From: Ephydatia muelleri
Taxonomy: Eukaryota > Porifera > Demospongiae > Spongillida > Spongillidae
Direction: 5' to 3'
Assembly: GCA_013339895.1 (NCBI GenBank)
Contig: JABACO010000017.1
Span: forward strand, 3,680,118-3,744,117
Length of the DNA: 64,000 nt
The position numbers and the translations under genes are program-made. Below, piece by piece: positions 48,833 to 59,412 of this stretch. Numbering within the stretch: the stretch's first letter is position 1; each line of letters opens with the position of its first letter. The notes under the pieces were generated by a model. It was not told the origin of the DNA and made no database searches. It saw only the letters and a list, made by a program, of their open reading frames with translations.

Positions 48833-50183
48833 GTCCACTTGGAGACATGGTCAACCTAAGATACTGCTGGTGTACAACCAAAACCTTACCATATTGTTAC
48901 AGGATGCAAACAACGGTATACGGTGCTTGATACATGCATGTACGTATATACATGCAGTCTGCACGTGCCAAGTTCGCTGCTTAAATTGCCACATCATCAA
49001 ACCAATGCAAGCCATTTCACCCGTGAGCCTCTCAAAAGTGCGCTTAAAGCTATAGACTTGCCCTAACACGTAGCCACATGTTTCCACAATGGACACTTTG
49101 GTTCATCCTTTCTCGCTCTATCCTGTAAGCGCAGGCGGTATGTACTTTAGCTGGCTGTTGTCAGCACACATCAGTTATGTCTTATGCATATCATATCATG
49201 AGCAATGAATCATCTATCTCCAGAAACCCTGTCGTCGTTCAGTACTATGTTGTATACATACACTATAAATAACGATACAGAGACTGAGTCGGCAACAAAT
49301 GCTGGGGTCCCTCGGTGTTCGGGCGAAAAAGTCTATATTCAAATGGCACTCATTGTTCAAATGCTATAGTAAAACAAAAATGTGAGTGTTTGCCCAAATT
49401 GCTTTGATCTTATTCTTCTAGCCTAAAGATAATTACAGTTGTGGTGTGGTAACTATGGGAAAGGAATTTTACTTGACGGATTTTAGATTAAACGCCAGGA
49501 AAAACATCCATGGTGGACACATGCAGAGCCAGCAGCTTTCTCCATCGGTTCAGAATTTCTTGTGGTTCCATAATTGAATTCATGGGAATTACTTTTTAAA
49601 CTTGCGACGCACGTGCAGGCAAGAGACGAAAGAGAAGAAACATATAGTTAGCTTGTGTCGCATTCGAAATCTGCCCAGCAGTTTGGCGTGTGAGAGTGGC
49701 ATCGTGGAATTTTTTGTGTAAGAATCTTGAGTGGTGGGGTGCGAATATTTGCATACATAGTCTGCTAGACTTGTGGGACAGTCAATGAATTAGATAACCA
49801 TATATTCCGCAGCAAATGTCGCGACACCCTAAAGAAACGGAAATATAAGAATGTGCCAAAGTTGTGTACACCACGCTCGTGAAGAATGAGTCATAAAGCC
49901 AAACCAAAAAAAGGAAGCATTTCTCTTTCTCCCTCGATGTGTGGGCAAGTAAGATCACACTACGAATCATCATATCGAACGATATTATACCACCGGCATG
50001 AAATCATGCATGCATGCACATACATAATTAATGGAATGTTTAATCATGTTAGAATATCTATGCGACGCATCGAATGTAGATTGTTTGCATACACACTAAC
50101 TCCTCCATTCGATCGACACACATTGTGATAATATAAGAGCAGGGTTCGCACCATAGATGCACGGAAAACTTAAAGTGTGTCAA

Positions 50184-51385
50184 ATGGACTATAACAAATT
50201 CTTCGTGGCTCTACAACTCATTACTTTATTTCACGGCGTCTGGAGCTTCAAAGCAAGCTGCTTAAATGGTAAGCCGCGCCATGTTTGTATAATATAAAAT
50301 AAATTAACGACGTTTTGCATGGTCTGCTTCCATTTCGCATACAGCTGAGTCGTTGCTTAGCGACAATCTCACAATACTGCAGTGTACGGAAGATGAAGTG
50401 ACCATTGAGTGGAGCATACAAAACGACCTGCAGTTCGTTGCCTTTGAATACAGTTGCATCCATCCCACCAACAGCGCTCTGGTGAGTATCGGGTTACTTA
50501 ATACTTTGGCTCCTATATGTCTGATAGTGTAGTATATATGGACCATTAATAGATCAGGATAATATGCTTGCTACCCTTGTGATAAAATTCGATTCGCAGA
50601 ATGTTCGCAATCAATCGTTCCGTACTGGAACGACGGTCAAACAGGAGTCACTACGGTATCGCCCCCGGGGGGAGCTCTGTGTCTATTTTCGGCCTGTTAC
50701 CTCGACAGCGACAACATTCGACAGCTACACAAGACGGTCAGTGCATACCTGCGCATATGCCGATACCCGCGGGCCGTGCATGAATGCATATCAACTCATG
50801 CAGGATCATCGTTACTAGGGCAAAGCATCACACAACAAACAACGACGCCGGATTATGATCGAGTCCCCGGTTCATCCACAACTCCCAAGGTATCGCAATC
50901 GAGAGAGCGGAGAGAAATTATCCGTCCACATCAAGGCGAGCAAAATGATACGAGATATATGCTCTCAACGTTCATTAAAGTGATACGTATGTCATTTTTA
51001 TTATAGCTCCCACCGCTTTGGCTCCAATGGGAATGATAGTTCTGGTACTCTTAGCGGTGATGGCAGCAGTCAGCGCCACGGGATGTCTTGTGGCTATTCA
51101 ATGGAAAAGACTCCACAGGTAGGCGGATTTACACGTGCATGCATCGAGGGGTGAACGAACATCGTTATTATGTTTGTGGCGCATGTTTAGGAGCAAGGAC
51201 GTGCGAGCAGTCTGTGCTCAAATCGAAGTGCCGATGGTAAGAAAAGTTTATACACACGAACAGCAGATTTTAAGATTCTATTCACATGCAATATTGCTTC
51301 TTTGCAGGTGACAGTTGTAGATAACAGCGATTTCCGCCTCAATCAACTGTCCTTGCATTCAGAAACGAGCGGGTCCTGCAGCTGA
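50184..51385 (+). pseudogene. Type A membrane protein, copy 2 (frameshifted)
   Basis: Exon equivalents: 50184-50268, 50345-50481, 50600-50736, 50804-50986, 51007-51118, 51191-51236, 51308-51385, with all splice sites kept. Exon 3 carries two lesions relative to copy 1: one T lost in the TCGTTTCCG run and a 40-bp deletion between repeated GACA words. The net change of 41 bases leaves the downstream frame unreadable, removing the last cysteines, the stalk, the membrane helix and the tail. Otherwise it is very close to copy 1, so loss is recent. The last exon has three extra codons (GSC) before the stop. Confidence 0.88.
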
Positions 51386-51902
51386 TAATCCACAAATGCT
51401 ATTATTGCACAACCAACTGAATTATAATTCTCCAATTTACATGCACGTATTCTCAGAATGACGTTGTACTTAAAAAATTTTTTAATTTTGTTTAACACCG
51501 GATCCGTGAGAACAGGACATTTTTTTTGTCGAACCCTCCATTCAAAAAATTAGTCGGAAAAATGTTTCTCGCTACAAGAATGGCATTTTTGGATAGCCAA
51601 ACCATCGCTGAAATTGTTTATGTCATTTTTAATCTTGTAGCAAGATTGATGCTAGATCTGTATGCATTGTAAGAGACGCGATTCGCAATTTCTCGGTCAT
51701 CGCGGGGACGTAAGTACACTTTTTTCTCAAGCCCTATTCAACAAGTTTTATTGTGCTTTCTTGCTTAGTTTGTTTACCAATAGAGATCATAGCGAATAAC
51801 GTTTCATTAATCCGCTTAGATTTTGTACAAAACGTTAAGCCAACTTGCCTTGGTAAGTCCCCAGACCCATGGAAAGTGACGTAATTCGTTGTTTAGTCAT
51901 TA

Positions 51903-52091
51903 GTGGACGAGTCGAGTGTAACATGTGCTGAGAAGCACAAGAAACCAGTGTGCACTAAGTGTGATGGAGGAACGCGTTGCACTAAGTGTTGTCTATGCAA
52001 ACCCCACCAACATCCAGGTCGTCCAAGGAAGGATAGATCGTTACCAGATACACCCGTACGAGCTAGTAAGGCGCAATCACAGAGTACATGA
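51903..52091 (+). CDS. Cys-rich zinc-binding-like segment with AT-hook-like GRPRK
   Basis: The frame follows a possible TCATTAG acceptor and has no ATG of its own. It reads SSVTCAEKHKKPVCTKCDGG, then TRCTKCCLCKPHQHPGRPRK and ends at a TGA. Nine Cys/His ligands are followed by a GRPRK minor-groove hook. piggyBac transposases end in a Cys-rich DNA-binding domain; this may be its remnant, but the spacing is not one I can match. Ends 60 bases before the GA repeat. Confidence 0.45.
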   Translation: MDESSVTCAEKHKKPVCTKCDGGTRCTKCCLCKPHQHPGRPRKDRSLPDTPVRASKAQSQST

Positions 52092-52152
52092 AAACTTTAC
52101 AAATTGATACGTTTTTGTGCAGGATTAACATCAGAAAAGCCGTTGACAAAGT

Positions 52153-52360
52153 AGAGAGAGAGAGAGAGCAGAGAGGAGAGAGAGAGAGATGAGAGTAGCA
52201 AGAGAGCAAGGAGAGAGAGATAGCGAGAGAGAGTAGCAGAGAGAGAGAGAGAGAGAAGAGAGAGAGGAGCGTAGAGAGAGAGAGAGAGAGAGAGAGTAGA
52301 GAGAGAGAAGATAGAGAGAGAGAGAGATGAGAGAGGAGAGAGAGAAAAGGGAGAGTAAGA
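52153..52360. repeat. (GA)n microsatellite
   Basis: About 200 bases of GAGAGA with TA and GC interruptions, within the TIR element. Confidence 0.95.
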
Positions 52361-54360
52361 GAAAAGATAATCGACAAATGCGTGGCTTATATGTCACTAA
52401 TATTAGCGTGAAGCTTTAATAGGACCTCCGCCCGTATACGCGTAATTACTTATTTCCATCGTGCCCAGACCTATATGATAGACATTTGGCTTTGAACTCT
52501 GTCTTTCAGAGAGCTAAAAGACTGCAGTGCCAAAATGAGTAGAATTCGATGTTTGTGTGTAGAAATGAGAATATATTCACTGTTTACGAATGAGAAAAAC
52601 GTCACTGAAAAAAGTGTACTTTTTTCGGTGACGGTTGTAAGTTACGAACTTTGAACAAACACAGGATAGGCTAGAAAGTAGGTATGAAGGTGGGAAAAGC
52701 ATCAATATTCATGTGGAGAGTTGTATTATTATAGTTCATAGCGTTTACGACAATTGAACCGCTTCCGACTAATTTTCAAAAACGTGCGTTCGACAAAATC
52801 AGCTCAAAAAATGTCCTGTTCTCACGGATCCGGTGTTAAAAGTATTATTGCAGTGAGAAAGCAACATACATGTAGCTGGCGATCTCTTTACGTGTGTACA
52901 CGTATGTCTTGCTATGCATGTCCCCCGCGGCCCACTGCTGATCAAGAATAAGTGACATAACCCTCAGTTTATACCCTTTTTAATCATTGAGGAAATTTCA
53001 TTCTAACATGTAGTTCAGGAGGAAATGAACGCGTTAAATTTATAATAATTCAAAATTTTGCGTCTCCTACATCATAGTATGTTGTGGTGGATGTTACCTA
53101 AACGTCCACCCTCACGGTGCCGCGTAATATAACATTACTTCGAGGACTGCCCGACATGACGATAATTGTCACGCAAAAGAGCCTACTTCTATGCAAACTT
53201 TGCTAGCACTTTGAAATTGCCAAGTGTACACTGAGGTACACTCACATTCAATTAAATGAAGGCACAAACAGAAAAAAAAAAAAAAAACCAGAAAAGGAAA
53301 CAACCCCAGGATTCAAAGATTGTCTTTATGGCTTGGTAAAGGCAAAAATAAATAAATAATAATATTAGTGAACTGATATATGAGTACATTTGAAACATAT
53401 GTACAATTCAATGGAGCTTGTACCAGTGTACCCCCCCCACCACAATGTACTATAGATGTAGGAGGCGCAAAATTTTGTATAAACAAATTTCTTCTTTTGT
53501 ACTTCAGAATGCTAACACTGGCTTGTTCCAGCACAGGAAGCTGAAGGCCGCCAGTTTGTGGCAGTAAATAGACGTCCGCTCTCCAACTGCACTGGTAAAA
53601 CTGCGGTGAAAAATTTTTTTCTCTGCTTCAGTGAAGTTTGGTGGGCATAGATGTTCGTACAAATTTTTTTTACCGAGCATCATATCCATTCCATTTCCAA
53701 CGATGACAACGCATGCGGGCCGGAGTAGGTCCTTATCCGATTTACACCACGTATATAAATAAATGCATAAAAAGAGGGAGTGGGAGAGAAATTTAAAGTG
53801 TCCGAGGGGACATAATTCCCTTGGGAAATTTGTCTGGAAGAAAACTTTCCAGGGGACATTTTTCATGCTGTAATATACACTTAGCTGTGATACATTTATA
53901 ATTACATGTATGATTTATAAAACTGCATGCTACATAACTATTAGCATATGGACCAATATTGTAGTGACAGACAGCTACTGATTCACTTTTTGTTTTCTTC
54001 AAAACACGTTTATAATGCAACAGGAAAAGTAAAAGAAAGAAAAAAATCATTCACGTGCGATTCTAATTTAGTCGATTATACGTTTGGGTTCGAAAAATTA
54101 AATACATTGTATTTTTGACTTTAGTTATTAATATGCACTAACCATATACGCATATTGCAGTATTATCGATAAAGGGAGGAATATGAGAAGGTGAATGAAT
54201 GATACACGGTTCATCCACCAGAATCATATATCCCAAATCCATCCAAAAACGAAGCATTTCGTATCCATTCAACGTGTGGGCAAGGTAAGATCAACATACA
54301 GTTCCAATCGTACTACGGATATCATATTCCATCTATCGTGTACATGCATGGGCGTAGAGT

Positions 54361-54409
54361 ACGGGGGGGGGGGGGGGGGGGGGGCTGAGGGTTTCAGGCC
54401 CCCCCCCCT

Positions 54410-54440
<31 letters not shown>
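54361..54440. repeat. Poly-G / poly-C hairpin-forming tracts
   Basis: A run of Gs (54361-54384), a short GGCTGAGGGTTTCAGGC spacer and long C runs (54399-54438) and (54466-54476). Their complementarity would give a very stable hairpin and a likely sequencing problem. Confidence 0.85.
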
Positions 54441-54540
54441 CTAATTGTTGAGAAGGCTCAGCCTCCCCCCCCCCCTGGCGTACTTATTCATTTTATAAAG
54501 ATATTAATATGCTCTATGATTTAATTGTGTGTTAGACCCG

Positions 54541-55036
54541 CCTTCTAATTTGCAAATCGTGCATGTGCACAACGATGAAGCGAATTGACTACTATTTTAT
54601 GCAAAATAAGATTTGTCAGCACCCAATATCGATAGCAGCTGAGCCTAGTAAGCAGAGTGAAGTACTTATAGATGCTTGTGAACATCCCGTGGACAAAGGC
54701 AGCGCTGATGATCATGAATCGATCACGGACACGTTACGCAACTTTCGGAGGTAAGCCAGATGACCTCAAAGATGACCTCAGAGAAGTGTAATGAACCTAG
54801 ATCTGAAGAGCTATGTGGTTTGGGTAGAAAATTTCAGCTTAGTTGAAAAGCGAAGTACAACTGGATTGACGGACAAACGCCGTGTCTTTTGTTCAGCTTG
54901 TAAAAATGCTGTCAAGTTGCAAATGCCCCTTTCAACTACATCACGAGAGAAGAATTCGAAGACTCAAATCATACCTGCGCTCAACAATGACCCAAGAACA
55001 GTTAAATCACATTGCAGTGACTTCTTGCCATTCTGA
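54541..55036 (+). pseudogene. hAT-like transposase N-terminal fragment (tentative)
   Basis: Two frames in succession: 54563-54754 (KRIDYYFMQNKICQHPISI) and 54791-55036 (RRVFCSACKNAVKLQM with a CxxC). A leading KR..DYF segment followed by a zinc-binding CxxC is typical of the N-termini of hAT/KRBA2-like transposases. No catalytic core is present. Confidence 0.35.
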
Positions 55037-55857
55037 AATAGTAAAAAACTTATAGACTCAAACCAATTGCTTGACGAATTCATCACAAAAGCTCCTAGCT
55101 GTACTCATGAATGTTTTCTCACTCCATAAATGCAACATAGCCACAATATAATGATCCTCATCTGTCAATGTTTATCCTCATGAAATTCCATGCAAGAGAT
55201 GTATGTTATCATATACATGTAAATGCACACGTAGTCATGTACCTTCAATAGATATATGTACAAATGCATGCAGTTTGCAGTGTTTCCCACCCCCTACCCA
55301 ACTTACCGGTATCTGTATATGTACACAGCCCTCCCCCGGGTTAAATAAAACGCTAAGCCTATGTGTACATGTAGAATAGGAAATATAATCTGTGTAATTA
55401 ATATCTCGGTGATCGCGCGACACACGCATGCAATTGTTCATTGTGTGTACAAGAATACAACAAGAACTACGTGGTTATAATTCTTCCACCATGATCGGTA
55501 CGCTAATTATCGTTGGATAGAATCAATTCAGAGAGTAGCCGCAACCAATCGGTTGCTTTCATACTAGATATATTGCCCTGCATGTTTGCGGAGGGTGCTT
55601 GGTGGGGGCCCGGGTGGAATGGGAGGGCATTTTTGCATGAGCAATTAAGGGCGTGCGACTAAAATGGACACATAATGAAATGATAGACTATTTAGGAGAT
55701 ATGGCACCACACGTATATGAATGAACACAAGTCATCAATGAGCCAGAGATTGGAGATGGCAACTGGAAGTGAAGGCATTATTTGGGGATAAGAGGTGCAT
55801 GGCAACCTCTGGTAGAGGTATCATTTGGGAATAAGAGGTGCATGACAACCTCAGGTG

Positions 55858-56080
55858 GAGGTATTATTTGACATCAAAGTCATTGACACTGATGCTTCAT
55901 CTCATCGCAACCATTCACACAAATCAGTCTTGGTGTCTGGAGCTAAAGAGAAGAAGAGGATTTATTGTGATATTAGTCGATTGGCTTCTACACAGGACAT
56001 TATAAAAAGGGAGACTAGCAGCCGAACTGGCACACAAACCTATTCAGCTATGTTATGGGACAATTTTCCTTTGCCATTAT
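55858..56080 (+). pseudogene. RT-element C-terminal fragment (FDIKVIDTDASSH)
   Basis: A plus-strand frame contains FDIKVIDTDASSHRNHSHKS then SGAKEKKRIYC, which from memory resembles the nuclease-like tail of a retroelement family of aquatic invertebrates. A preceding local repeat (AAGAGGTGCATGRCAACCTC twice, 55788-55855) flanks it. No RT core. Confidence 0.45.
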
Positions 56081-56268
56081 AAGGGCATCTAGTTCATATT
56101 TGAAAGGGTCACGGGTGAGGCTTGGGTTTCATGATGGGGCACCTCTCTATTATCTTATAGACTAATCACGTATCCATTTGTAATTAACATTATCAAAGTC
56201 AGTTATGGTAGAATGATAGTTTATTCTTATTCCTGTTCATCAAAATTTTCGGTAATACATTATAACAC

Positions 56269-56625
56269 TTAACCTATTATAGATATAAGTTCTACATCAG
56301 TCAAAAAAAACTGACAAGTTATATTGCATCCTTCCAGGATAGCCTTGGCCACAAAACTGAAAAGATTATGGTTTAAGCGACCAAAAATGTCAGCCACTGC
56401 CTTTGATTTGGATACCCTGTGGCTTGTGGCAAGGTGTGTGTCTAGCCTGGAAAATGTCTCTTGAGCTTCCCTACCCCAATATCCATAAGTCTCTACAGCT
56501 AATGGGACACAGAGACCCCACCCCATCTCAACACATTTTGGGTCATTAGCAACATGTTTGCGGGCCTCTACAGCCCCTGCAGCTGCCCCAGCTGTCAGAC
56601 AGGTTTCTTCAAGAATGGTCCACAC
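56269..56625 (-). pseudogene. RT-element C-terminal fragment, sibling of 17140-18200
   Basis: Minus-strand frame with EARKHVANDPKCVEMGWGLC and PLAVETYGYWGREAQETFSR, then HLATSHRVSKSK. It overlaps in content with the end of the fragment at 17474-17151 (VFQQRQQRTESIQKMLP...WRAMGLGDQRH is the degenerate equivalent). 5'-truncated, inserted in duplication unit 2. Confidence 0.65.
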
Positions 56626-57137
56626 TGAATTAAAAAAATTTATGCGCGTAAAACATCCATAGCTTTGATTTTAATAACATCCAGGGGGGATTTATTAACT
56701 GACTAGGGCCTAGGAAGATTTATTTGGTTACCCTCCCTCCATCCCTTTATTAAATGGAATACCCTATGCATGCGTGCAGCTGGTACGTCACATAGCACAA
56801 GCAAAAGTGTTGCAGCTGCTGCTTTGGAAGGAATACTTGAGTGGGTAGTTTCCAGTGTCCGTCACACTTGAGAAGGGAGGGTGAATCACAATGTCTGTAA
56901 CTATAAGGGGGCGAGCAAGAGGGCGGGTGAATAGCAAATGGATACCCACACGAAATATATTAACGCAAACCAAATATGGCCCGAAAGCATTTCGTAGGAG
57001 AAGATCAAATGGCGATCAGAAGAAGAAGATACTCACGTCAATGTAATGCATACCTGAGCGATTTTGGTTACTCATTTCGTTTCGGTAGGGCAGCAAATAC
57101 ACTGATAGATGCTCCCATATTTGGACAGCTAAAGGGC

Positions 57138-57144
57138 TATAAAA
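57138..57144 (+). promoter_or_regulatory. TATA box of the type B gene
   Basis: TATAAAA in the context GGGCTATAAAAGAGCAC, identical in the truncated type B at 44028-44034. It lies 34 bases before the first in-frame ATG (57172) and 52 before the second (57190), which favours the second as the start. Confidence 0.65.
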
Positions 57145-57189
57145 GAGCACGGATATTGCACAGCCGCAGCAATGAAAAGTGGTGTTGCA

Positions 57190-57934
57190 ATGGAATACAA
57201 GAAGCTCATTTTGGCTTTCCTCCTTATAGCCGTCACCCTTACTCGCGTCGTCTGGTGCTTCAAAGCGAGCTGCCTAAATGGTTGGTCGCAGTCCAGCATT
57301 ATATATGCAGCGAGCATGGCTGTGTCCTACTAATGTACAGGTATTTTACGGCTTTGCCATTCCGCCTACAGCTGAGTCGTTGCCTAGCGACAATCTCACA
57401 ATACTGCAGTGTACGGAAGACGAAGTGACCATTGAGTGGAGCATACAAAACGACCTGAAGTTCGTTGCCTTTGAATACAGTTGCATCCATCCCACCAACA
57501 GCGCTCTGGTGAGTTACAGTATTGTTTATTATAACGGCCAAATATCTGCATGATATATTATCTCTGATATAGCGTACTCTATAGGTTAGTGCACATGAAG
57601 GATAGGATACATACGTGTGTACCTGCATGTGCGTATACATGTATCCATTCTCACGGATCGAATTCAATTAATAGACAGTTCGCAATCAATCGTTTCCGTA
57701 CTGGAACGACGGTCAAACAGGAGTCACCATGGTATCGCCACCGGGGGGAGCTCTGTGTCTATTTTCGGCCTGTTACCTCGACAACTACAACAGTCGACAC
57801 TTTATTGCACCAACAAGCTGCTCCGTATCGTCCCCTACAGCTACACAAGATGGTAAGCACCGTAGTAAAGTGGCAAACCCGCAGGGTGGAAAGTGCGGCA
57901 TACATAGATTCCGTATCTGGAACATCCCCCCTCA

Positions 57935-57975
<41 letters not shown>

Positions 57976-58776
57976 ACATACACACACAATAAACACCTTT
58001 TAAAAATAAATTCATAACTATCCTCCTTGCTTGTGAACTACGTTTACTCGTTGTGACACAGTCGAATAATTAGTGAGCTGTAGGAGTCTGAACTCATTAG
58101 AGTTCATAGTTCGTTTGAGTATTTGCTTTACTGCATGCATAGTGGCCAACACTTATCCTGTTGTAGCTTGGCCGATATACATTAATCACCCAATTCAACA
58201 TATCGAGTTACGCGGACACATGCATGCATGACTGAATGCCTATCAACCCGTACTGCAGGCTCGTCGGTGCCAGAACAGAGCATCACCCAGCAAACGATGA
58301 CCTCCGCGATTGACCTCGTTCCCAGCCCGACAACAACACCCGATGGATCGATATCGCTTAGAGTGAGACGAGGAAGTCTCCATCTACAGCAGAGTGAGCA
58401 AAGCCTGCTATCATAAATGCATCCATTGATGTAATCTCTTTATTTATTTTTATTTCACACTCATCCTCTCTAAGTTCCTACAACTTTCACGTCAGTCGGA
58501 GCTGCAATAATCGCCGCCGTGGCAGCGTCAATTGGTGCCGCAGCGTGCATTTTAACAACCATCCAATTAAAGCGACGTCGGAGGTAAGCAAATTACACTT
58601 TGGAGTTATTTTCACATAAAGTGTAATTGTCGCTGTGATCCTGTACATGTATATCAACGATTAGGAACAAGGAGGTTCGATTAACCTGTGCACAACTAGA
58701 AGAAGTACCGAGAGTGCGAAATTCTTGTGTCACAGATACCCTTGCAACGAGATCACGTGAAGAACTTGAAGTTTAG
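57190..58776 (+). CDS. Type B single-pass membrane protein (intact, unknown family)
   Basis: Paralogue of the type A gene. Six exons: 57190-57280, 57372-57508, 57675-57852, 58259-58393, 58475-58583, 58665-58776; 253 residues, all in phase. The first donor is a weak GTTGGT; exon 3 uses an AATAG acceptor so that its length (178) equals type A. Leader MEYKKLILAFLLIAVTLTRV is unlike type A. Ectodomain exons 2 and 3 are almost identical to type A (exon 2: about 2 differences in 137 bases; exon 3: about 8 in 178) and keep the six cysteines. Stalk (exon 4), helix (VGAAIIAAVAASIGAAACIL) and tail diverge, although the tail shares R-[SN]-K-[DE]-VR..CAQ[IL]E with type A. Type A exons 6 and 7 correspond to one exon here. 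A (CA)n microsatellite lies in intron 3. Function unknown; cell-surface recognition is an inference. Confidence 0.75.
57938..57990. repeat. (CA)n microsatellite
   Basis: CA repeat in intron 3 of the type B gene. Confidence 0.95.
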
Positions 58777-59100
58777 TCTAGAACATAATCGCCTTGGCAT
58801 ATGTGCATGTACTGAGTTTGTGGAATTTATTATTGTACTCTCAATGAATACTAGCTGAGTTATAACTGGCATGCCCGTCACACTACTGTGCATGCTCAGT
58901 TTCTTTTTTCTTGTTCATCTTGGTTGCCATAGCAGCTGCATGGGACAATATCGGGTGTATGTATATGTCAGCTGATCATGTCATTCTCAGAATGGCTGCT
59001 CATGTAACAGCCAGAAGAAATCAAAGTAGCTTCTTAACAGGTTGCATTAGACGTTCATGGAACTATATAGTAGTAAAGCGGCTACTCGGATTTGTATACC

Positions 59101-59190
59101 TCAAGTTATTGTAGCACGCAATAGCCATTTGCAACGGATGACGCGAGTAAGGGTGACAGCTATAAGCAGCAGAACCCAAAAGTATTTCAT
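59101..59190 (-). pseudogene. Inverted type B-like leader remnant
   Basis: Minus-strand frame MKYFWVLLLIAVTLTRVIRC is close to the type B leader (shared LLIAVTLTRV) and lies downstream of the intact gene in opposite orientation. No splice donor or ectodomain exon follows. A fifth, broken member of the cluster. Confidence 0.65.
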
Positions 59191-59412
59191 TTGCGACTGA
59201 CTTTGAAAGAACCAGTACTGTTGGAATTTCAGAGTGGAAAAAGTGTGTCTCATATTCCTAGTAGCCAAGTGTACATGCATGCGTGCATATTCCAGAACCA
59301 TTAGTAAACAAGTATTATTTCAGTTTCTAGATGAAAACAAAACTTCACGTGAAAACTACATGCGTGCATCAATGAACTACATCACCCATATGATGGCTGT
59401 GTAAGTGTAAAA

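Larger units (their letters stand above)
51492..52839. mobile_element. TTAA-flanked TIR transposon, 1.35 kb, non-autonomous
   Basis: Termini TTAACACCGGATCCGTGAGA and the exact inverse at the right; inverted homology extends about 34 bases, then resumes near TTTTGTCGAAC and AATTAGTCGG. The insertion is absent from unit 1 (around 41365). It contains one Cys-rich frame (51903-52091) and a (GA)n repeat (52153-52360) but no recognisable transposase DDE domain, so it is likely a deletion derivative of a piggyBac-type element or of another TTAA-targeting family. Confidence 0.85.
47769..57255. repeat. Segmental duplication, unit 2
   Basis: Collinear with 37858-44141 but expanded by insertions: a MITE with local inversion (48431-48832), a TTAA-flanked TIR element (51492-52839), a poly-C/G element with a hAT-like fragment (54355-55360), and RT fragments (55730-56870). 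Unit 2 carries a frameshifted type A gene and the intact type B gene. Confidence 0.9.

Noticed and set aside
50564..50818. 84-residue frame over type A copy 2 exon 3 as a new protein
   Set aside because: It exists only because of the one-base loss and the 40-bp deletion.
52063..52397. SLSLSLLSLS-rich minus-strand frame resembling a membrane protein
   Set aside because: Translation of the (GA)n repeat.
57589..58017. 142-residue plus-strand frame over type B exon 3
   Set aside because: Shadow frame; the real reading, in phase with exon 2 and preserving the cysteines, is the one starting at 57675 after AATAG.
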